DNA of 64,000 bases, from the NCBI GenBank assembly GCA_035501615.1, contig DATJVY010000155.1, positions 1 through 64,000 on the forward strand, read 5' to 3'. Position numbers and translations under genes: made by a program. The notes beneath the pieces are model-generated. The model was given only the letters and a program-made list of their open reading frames with translations, was not told where the DNA came from and ran no database searches. Positions 59,767 to 64,000 of the stretch are shown here, piece by piece. The stretch comes from RPRB01 sp035501615. GTDB taxonomy: Bacteria; Myxococcota; Myxococcia; Myxococcales; Myxococcaceae. The stretch's first letter is position 1; every line of letters begins with the position of its first letter.

Positions 59767-61341
59767 GTGATTCCGCGGCCCCCGTTCGCGTGGGAGTTGT
59801 CGGAGGCGCAGGAGACGGCCGCCTTCGAGGCACTCAAGCCTCGGCTGGCTCCGCTCTGGAACGTCATCCACGCCGGGGAGGACGAGCCGTACACCTCGGT
59901 GGTCGTCCCCTCGATGACCCTCGACCGGGTGGAGCTGGAGAAGATTCCCGGGGCGACGTTCTACGAGGAGAGGCTCCTCTTCCTCCTCATCCGCCTCCGC
60001 AACCCGCGGGCCCGGATGGTCTACGTCACCTCGCAGCCGGTGCACCCGATGCTGCTGGAGTACTACCTCCAGTTCCTCGCTGGCGTTCCCGCCAGCCACG
60101 CCCGGACCCGCCTGACCATCCTCTCGGCGTACGACGGCTCGCCCCGGCCGCTCACCGAGAAGATCCTCGAGCGACCCCGTCTCATCCAGCGGATCCGGGC
60201 GTCGATCGCCGACCCGGAGCGGGCCTACCTCACCGTCTTCAACGCCACGCCGCTGGAGCGCAAGCTGTCGGTCCTGCTCGAGATCCCGATGAACGGGCTC
60301 GACCCGAAGCTCGGCTACCTGGGCACGAAGTCCGGCAGCCGCAAGGTCTTCCGCGAGGCCGGTGTGCCCATGCCCGCCGGCTTCGAGGACCTCCGCGGAG
60401 AGGACGACGTCGAGCGCAGCCTGGCCGAGCTGCAGCGCATGCGCCCCGGCCTCCGCCGCGCGGTGGTGAAGCTCAACGAGGGCTTCTCCGGCGAGGGCAA
60501 CGCCATCGTCGAGCTCCCCAGCGCTCCTCGCACCGAGGGCATCCGCCGCTCGCTGGAGGGGATGCGCTTCTCCATCCCCTCGGAGAGCACCGAGCACTTC
60601 CTCGGGAAGTTCTCGAAGATGGGCGGCGTGGTGGAGGAGTTCCTGGACGCCAAGGAGTCCACCTCCCCCAGCGCCCAGCTGCGGGTGAACCCCTCGGGCG
60701 AGGCCATCCTCCTCTCCACCCACGACCAGGTGCTGGGAGGCTCGAGCGGCCAGGTCTACCTGGGGTGCCTCTTCCCGGCCGCCAGCGCCTACCGGATGCC
60801 GGTCCAGGATGCGGCGATGCGCGTCGGCGCGGTGCTGGGGAGCAAGGGCGTGGTCAGCCGCTTCGGGGTGGACTTCCTGGCCACGCGGGCCGGGCCCTCG
60901 GACCCGTGGGCGCTGCACGCCCTGGAGATCAACCTCCGGATGGGCGGCACCACCCACCCCTTCCTCGCCCTGCGCTTCCTGATCGACGGGGGCACGCTCG
61001 ACGTCGCCTCGGGCCTGTTCCGGACCCCCGAGGGCGCGCCGAAGTTCTACCGCTCCACCGACAACCTCCAGGCGGTCACCTACCGCGGGCTGACCCCCGA
61101 GGAGCTCTTCGACATCGTGACCGTCCACCGGCTGCACTACAACCAGGCCACCGGCCGCGGAGTGCTCTTCCACATGCTCGGCGCCCTGTCCGAGCATGGG
61201 AAGGTCGGCATCACCGCGATCGGCAACACCCGGGAGGACGCCGAGGGCCTCTACCGCCACACGCTGGAGATGCTGAACCGGGAGGCGCTGCTCGGCCACG
61301 CGCCCGCCTCGCTCGTCCCGGCCGAGCAAGGACACGGATGA
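59767..61341 (+). CDS. ATP-grasp peptide ligase, PGM1-related
   Basis: The 524-residue protein matches the family of PGM1-related peptide ligases (PGM1 couples a guanidino-acid starter to peptides in pheganomycin synthesis). Family blocks are RLLFLLIRLRNPRARMVYVTSQPVHP, SHARTRLTILSAYDGSPRPL, the ATP-grasp LGTKSGSRKVFREAGVPMPAGFEDL, the VVKLNEGFSGEGNAIVEL ATP-binding strand and the late metal-binding EINLRMGGTTHP. It should form an amide bond at the cost of ATP. GTG start; the open frame upstream lacks family residues. The stop overlaps the esterase gene (ATGA). Confidence 0.87.
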   Translation: MIPRPPFAWELSEAQETAAFEALKPRLAPLWNVIHAGEDEPYTSVVVPSMTLDRVELEKIPGATFYEERLLFLLIRLRNPRARMVYVTSQPVHPMLLEYYLQFLAGVPASHARTRLTILSAYDGSPRPLTEKILERPRLIQRIRASIADPERAYLTVFNATPLERKLSVLLEIPMNGLDPKLGYLGTKSGSRKVFREAGVPMPAGFEDLRGEDDVERSLAELQRMRPGLRRAVVKLNEGFSGEGNAIVELPSAPRTEGIRRSLEGMRFSIPSESTEHFLGKFSKMGGVVEEFLDAKESTSPSAQLRVNPSGEAILLSTHDQVLGGSSGQVYLGCLFPAASAYRMPVQDAAMRVGAVLGSKGVVSRFGVDFLATRAGPSDPWALHALEINLRMGGTTHPFLALRFLIDGGTLDVASGLFRTPEGAPKFYRSTDNLQAVTYRGLTPEELFDIVTVHRLHYNQATGRGVLFHMLGALSEHGKVGITAIGNTREDAEGLYRHTLEMLNREALLGHAPASLVPAEQGHG

Positions 61342-62096
61342 GCTTCGTCGACCCCTCGCTGCGCCGGGAGATCCTCGGGTGGTACAGCCCCCGGCTGGGC
61401 ATCGACATGCCCATCGTCCGCTACGGCACCTGGGGCCGGGCGCTGCTGCTCTTCCCCACCGCCGCCGGCGACTTCCTCGAGGCCGAGCGGATGTGGCTGA
61501 TCAAGTCCATCGAGCCGCTGATCTTCGCGGGCCGGGTCACGGTGTTCAGCATCGACAGCATCAACCGGCACGCCTGGATGGCGGACGGCATCTCCCTTCC
61601 GGAGAAGGCCCGACGCCAGGCGCTCTTCTCCGGCTACGTGGAGGAGGAGGTCGTCCCCCACATCCGGCGAGTGCTGCAGAACGACTCGGCCCGCATCGGC
61701 GCCACCGGAGCGAGCTTCGGTGCCTTCCACGCCGCCAACGCCGTGTTCCGCCGGCCGGACCTCTTCGACACGCTCATCGCCATGAGCGGCTTCTACGACC
61801 TGGGGCCGAACTACCTCTTCGGCTTCGGCAACGACGACGTGTACTTCAACAACCCCACCTCGTACCTGCCGGGGCTCGATGGGCGGGCGCTGCACCTCCT
61901 CCACCACAGCGCGCTGTACATCGTCTGCGGCCAGGGGGCCTACGAGCGGCCGGACTACTCGCGAAGGCTGAGCGAGGTGCTGAGCAGCAAGGGCATCCCG
62001 CACCAGCTCGACATCTGGGGACACGACATCACCCACGACTGGCCGGCGTGGCGGAAGATGCTGCCCTACGCCATCGCCGAGCGGGTGGGCTGGTAG
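61338..62096 (+). CDS. alpha/beta hydrolase, esterase family
   Basis: The 252-residue protein has the nucleophile elbow GASFG with Ser126 (ATGASFGAFHAANAVFRRPDLFD) and a C-terminal WGHDITHDWPAW segment that should supply the catalytic His. The strand start MPIVRYGTWGRALLLFPTAAGD resembles the esterase D-like group. Coupled by ATGA to the peptide ligase, it may hydrolyse, release or transfer the ligase product or a thio- or oxo-ester precursor. No signal peptide is present, so it acts in the cytoplasm. Confidence 0.85.
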   Translation: MSFVDPSLRREILGWYSPRLGIDMPIVRYGTWGRALLLFPTAAGDFLEAERMWLIKSIEPLIFAGRVTVFSIDSINRHAWMADGISLPEKARRQALFSGYVEEEVVPHIRRVLQNDSARIGATGASFGAFHAANAVFRRPDLFDTLIAMSGFYDLGPNYLFGFGNDDVYFNNPTSYLPGLDGRALHLLHHSALYIVCGQGAYERPDYSRRLSEVLSSKGIPHQLDIWGHDITHDWPAWRKMLPYAIAERVGW

Positions 62097-62106
62097 GAGA
62101 GGAACG

Positions 62107-63318
62107 ATGGATCCAGGGCCGCGCGCTGCCTTCAACCGAGTCTGGAGCCCGGCGCTGTACCGGCGCTACGTGGACCGGCTGGAGCAGGAGCTGGGGCCGG
62201 TACCGTTCCGCCTGGCGGAGACGCCCTTCTTCGTCTCCCCCGCCCTGCGCGAGCTGCTGGACCGGAGCGCGCTGGAGATCGTCGCGCAGCTCTCGCGCCC
62301 CGCGCTCCTCGGCGAGCTGATGACGGCCATCCCCGACCGGTACCGCGCGCCGGGCATGGACCCGCTTCCCAGCTGCGTCCAGGTGGACTTCGCCATCACC
62401 CCCGCGCCAGGCGGGAAGATGGAGGGGAAGGTGGTGGAGCTGCAGGCCTTCCCCTCCGGCTACGCGATGATGCTCGCCTTCGCCGGAGCCTGGAGCGACG
62501 TGCTGGAGTCCACGCCGGCGCTCGCAGGAGGCTGGAGCTGCTGCGTGCTCCCGGACGACCAGGCCCGGACGCTGCTCGCCGACACCATCCTCGGCGGCGA
62601 GGACCCGGAGTCGGTGGCGCTGGTCGACTTCGAGCCCCACCAGCAGAAGACCCGGCCCGACTTCGTCGCCACCCGGAATCTCCTCGGCGTGGAGGCGGTC
62701 TGCGCCACCGACCTCGTCAAGGAAGGGCGAAGGCTCCTTCGCCGCGGCCCCGACCGGCGGCTGGTCCAGGTACGCCGGATCTACAACCGGATGGTCTTCG
62801 ACGAGCTGGAGCGCAAGGGCTACCGCCTGCCCTTCGAGTGGTCCGACGACCTCGACCTCACCTGGTGCAGCCACCCCAACTGGTACTGGGTCTGGAGCAA
62901 GGTCGCACTGCCCCACCTGGACCACCCCGCGGTGCCCCGGGCCCGCTTCCTCTCCGACGTCTCGACGCCACCGGCAGACCTGTCCGGCTTCGTCCTGAAA
63001 CCACTCTTCTCCTTCGCCGGCGCGGGCGTGGTGATCGACGTCACGCCCGAGGACCTGGCGGCCATCGCGCCGGAGCAGCGCGCGGGGTGGGTGCTTCAGG
63101 AAAAGGTCACCTATGCCCCGGCGATCCGCACGCCGGACGGCATCGACGTCAAGGCCGAGGTGCGAGTGATGCTGGTCCGTCCTCCCGGCGTGCCCCAGCT
63201 GCGGCCACTGATGCACCTCGTCCGGCTGTCGCGGGGGAAGATGCTCGGAGTGGACCAGAACAAGGGCCTCGACTGGGTCGGGGCCTCGGTCGGTCTCTGG
63301 CGGCCGCTCCGGAGCTAG
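62107..63318 (+). CDS. uncharacterised protein with ATP-grasp-like C-terminal half
   Basis: The 403-residue protein starts with a good ribosome site (GGAGAGGA). The first 225 residues have no motif I know (FNRVWSPALYRRYVDRLEQELGPVPFRLAETPFFV). The C-terminal part has FVLKPLFSFAGAGVVIDVTPEDL, a strand-Lys-glycine loop like the ATP-clamping part of ATP-grasp ligases (including the circularly permuted, glutathionylspermidine-synthase-like type), and WVLQEKVTYAPAI plus KAEVRVMLV, which resemble the following strands. It is 10 bases from the esterase gene. An amide ligase role is an inference. Confidence 0.65.
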   Translation: MDPGPRAAFNRVWSPALYRRYVDRLEQELGPVPFRLAETPFFVSPALRELLDRSALEIVAQLSRPALLGELMTAIPDRYRAPGMDPLPSCVQVDFAITPAPGGKMEGKVVELQAFPSGYAMMLAFAGAWSDVLESTPALAGGWSCCVLPDDQARTLLADTILGGEDPESVALVDFEPHQQKTRPDFVATRNLLGVEAVCATDLVKEGRRLLRRGPDRRLVQVRRIYNRMVFDELERKGYRLPFEWSDDLDLTWCSHPNWYWVWSKVALPHLDHPAVPRARFLSDVSTPPADLSGFVLKPLFSFAGAGVVIDVTPEDLAAIAPEQRAGWVLQEKVTYAPAIRTPDGIDVKAEVRVMLVRPPGVPQLRPLMHLVRLSRGKMLGVDQNKGLDWVGASVGLWRPLRS

Positions 63319-64000
63319 GCCGACCGGCGCGCGGCGAAGCCCTCGGCATGACCGGCCGGGCGCCTGCGTGGAGCGTCGAGGTACTGGCGGAAGGGGAAGC
63401 CCCGGTGGTTTCTCCGTCCGTCCTTCACGCAAGCGACCGCCAGCGCGGCCATGGCGTCGACCACCATCCCGAAGTGCTTGGGCAGGATGGAGTGGACGTC
63501 CATGTCCGGCGCGGGGTTGGTGAAGTCGATGGCGTAGGCCACTCCGTCCTTGATGGCGAACTCCACCGAGTTCATGTCGTACCCGAGGGCGTGGTTGAGG
63601 GCCCAGGCGCCGTCGAGCACCTGCTTCTCCAGTGCGGCGCTGAGGTAGCCCTCCTGGTCGATGTAGCAGCGCCGCCGCGGGTCGTAGCGGATGGGGAGGA
63701 TGAACTCCTTGCCCACGCAGATGCAGCGCACGTACTCGTCGAAGTCGATGAACTGCTGGAGCGTCATGACCAGCGTGCCGCTCTCGTCGTAGGCCTGGAG
63801 CAGCTCGCGCATGTCGTTCACCCGCGAGACGTGCTTCCACCCTCCCCCGTCCGCGGGCTTGAGAATCGCGGGAAAGCCGACGTAGCCGGCGATGGCTTCC
63901 CAGTCGAGCGGGTACTCGAGATTGCGGAGGCTCTTGTGCGGGTCGATGGCCGGGATGTAGGACTTGGAGGGAAGGAGCACCGTCCGGGGGACGGTCACGC
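63315..64000 (-). CDS. ATP-grasp ligase, N-terminus outside the window
   Basis: The 228 or so visible residues are the C-terminal part of an ATP-grasp enzyme. They include PKTVLLPSKSY-like TVPRTVLLPSKSY linker, FPAILKPADGGGWKHV (ATP-binding Lys and glycine loop), TLVMTLQQFIDFDEYVRCICVG, and the metal-binding end VEFAIKDGVAYAIDFTNPAPDMD with late acidic and Asn residues. The end is basic (RRRPAGHAEG). The frame remains open to the edge. It converges with the previous gene: both TAG stops share the palindrome CTAG. The product or acceptor is unknown. Confidence 0.85.
   Translation of the reverse strand, partial: VTVPRTVLLPSKSYIPAIDPHKSLRNLEYPLDWEAIAGYVGFPAILKPADGGGWKHVSRVNDMRELLQAYDESGTLVMTLQQFIDFDEYVRCICVGKEFILPIRYDPRRRCYIDQEGYLSAALEKQVLDGAWALNHALGYDMNSVEFAIKDGVAYAIDFTNPAPDMDVHSILPKHFGMVVDAMAALAVACVKDGRRNHRGFPFRQYLDAPRRRPAGHAEGFAARRSA

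Overview
The window is GC-rich, densely packed bacterial DNA with many GTG starts and many neighbouring genes joined by 1 to 4 base start/stop overlaps. The gene content fits a Myxococcota chromosome, perhaps an Anaeromyxobacter-like lineage: many lipoproteins with Pro/Ala-rich linkers, GGDEF and receiver proteins, an Mla lipid-transport operon with a very long MlaD, paired M16 peptidases, a GlgE pathway locus and a Sdh operon with one large membrane anchor. This placement rests on gene content and protein style; no rRNA is present.

The left 4.77 kb is an accessory island with visibly lower GC. It holds the tail of an IS3-family transposase, a collagen-like lipoprotein, a phage-type small gene pair in which one reading frame is cut by an in-frame TAG, two secreted proteins, a coupled pair of tiny unknown genes, and a tyrosine recombinase that lacks its first catalytic arginine. 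The recombinase ends the island against the 3' end of a tRNA-Leu(CAA) gene, the usual place for a tRNA-targeting integrative element. The other island end is outside the window.

From 4.9 to 37.5 kb the chromosome is mostly housekeeping and envelope genes: a receiver-GGDEF gene coupled to an odd flavoprotein-like/receiver fusion; miaA; a thioesterase pseudogene; an operon of phosphoesterase, lipoprotein, psd and hisS; a PfkB kinase; mlaEFD and alr; a zinc-ribbon gene and two envelope proteins; a zinc-ribbon, M16 (active), M16 (inactive), RluA operon; a HAD nucleotidase; a long minus-strand series of HEAT protein, Fur, TlpA-like lipoprotein, FtsB, membrane GAF-GGDEF and methyltransferase; then regulators, small conserved genes and a zinc metallopeptidase lipoprotein.

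From 37.7 to 45 kb lies a complete route from trehalose to alpha-glucan: glgE, treS, mak and glgB, with the last three start/stop coupled. TreS interconverts trehalose and maltose, Mak phosphorylates maltose, GlgE transfers maltosyl units to glucan and GlgB adds branches. After it come a CPA2 antiporter with GNAT partner, a lipoprotein, an amino acid permease with a gamma-glutamylcyclotransferase-like gene, a YbaK deacylase, sdhCAB, a phosphofructokinase and a four-gene run ending in two SPFH proteins, one of them a lipoprotein.

The right end (59.8 kb to the edge) is the most intriguing part: a PGM1-type ATP-grasp peptide ligase, a coupled esterase, an unknown protein with ATP-grasp-like features, and, convergent, another ATP-grasp ligase cut by the window edge. 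This looks like an amide-bond-forming cluster of unknown product.
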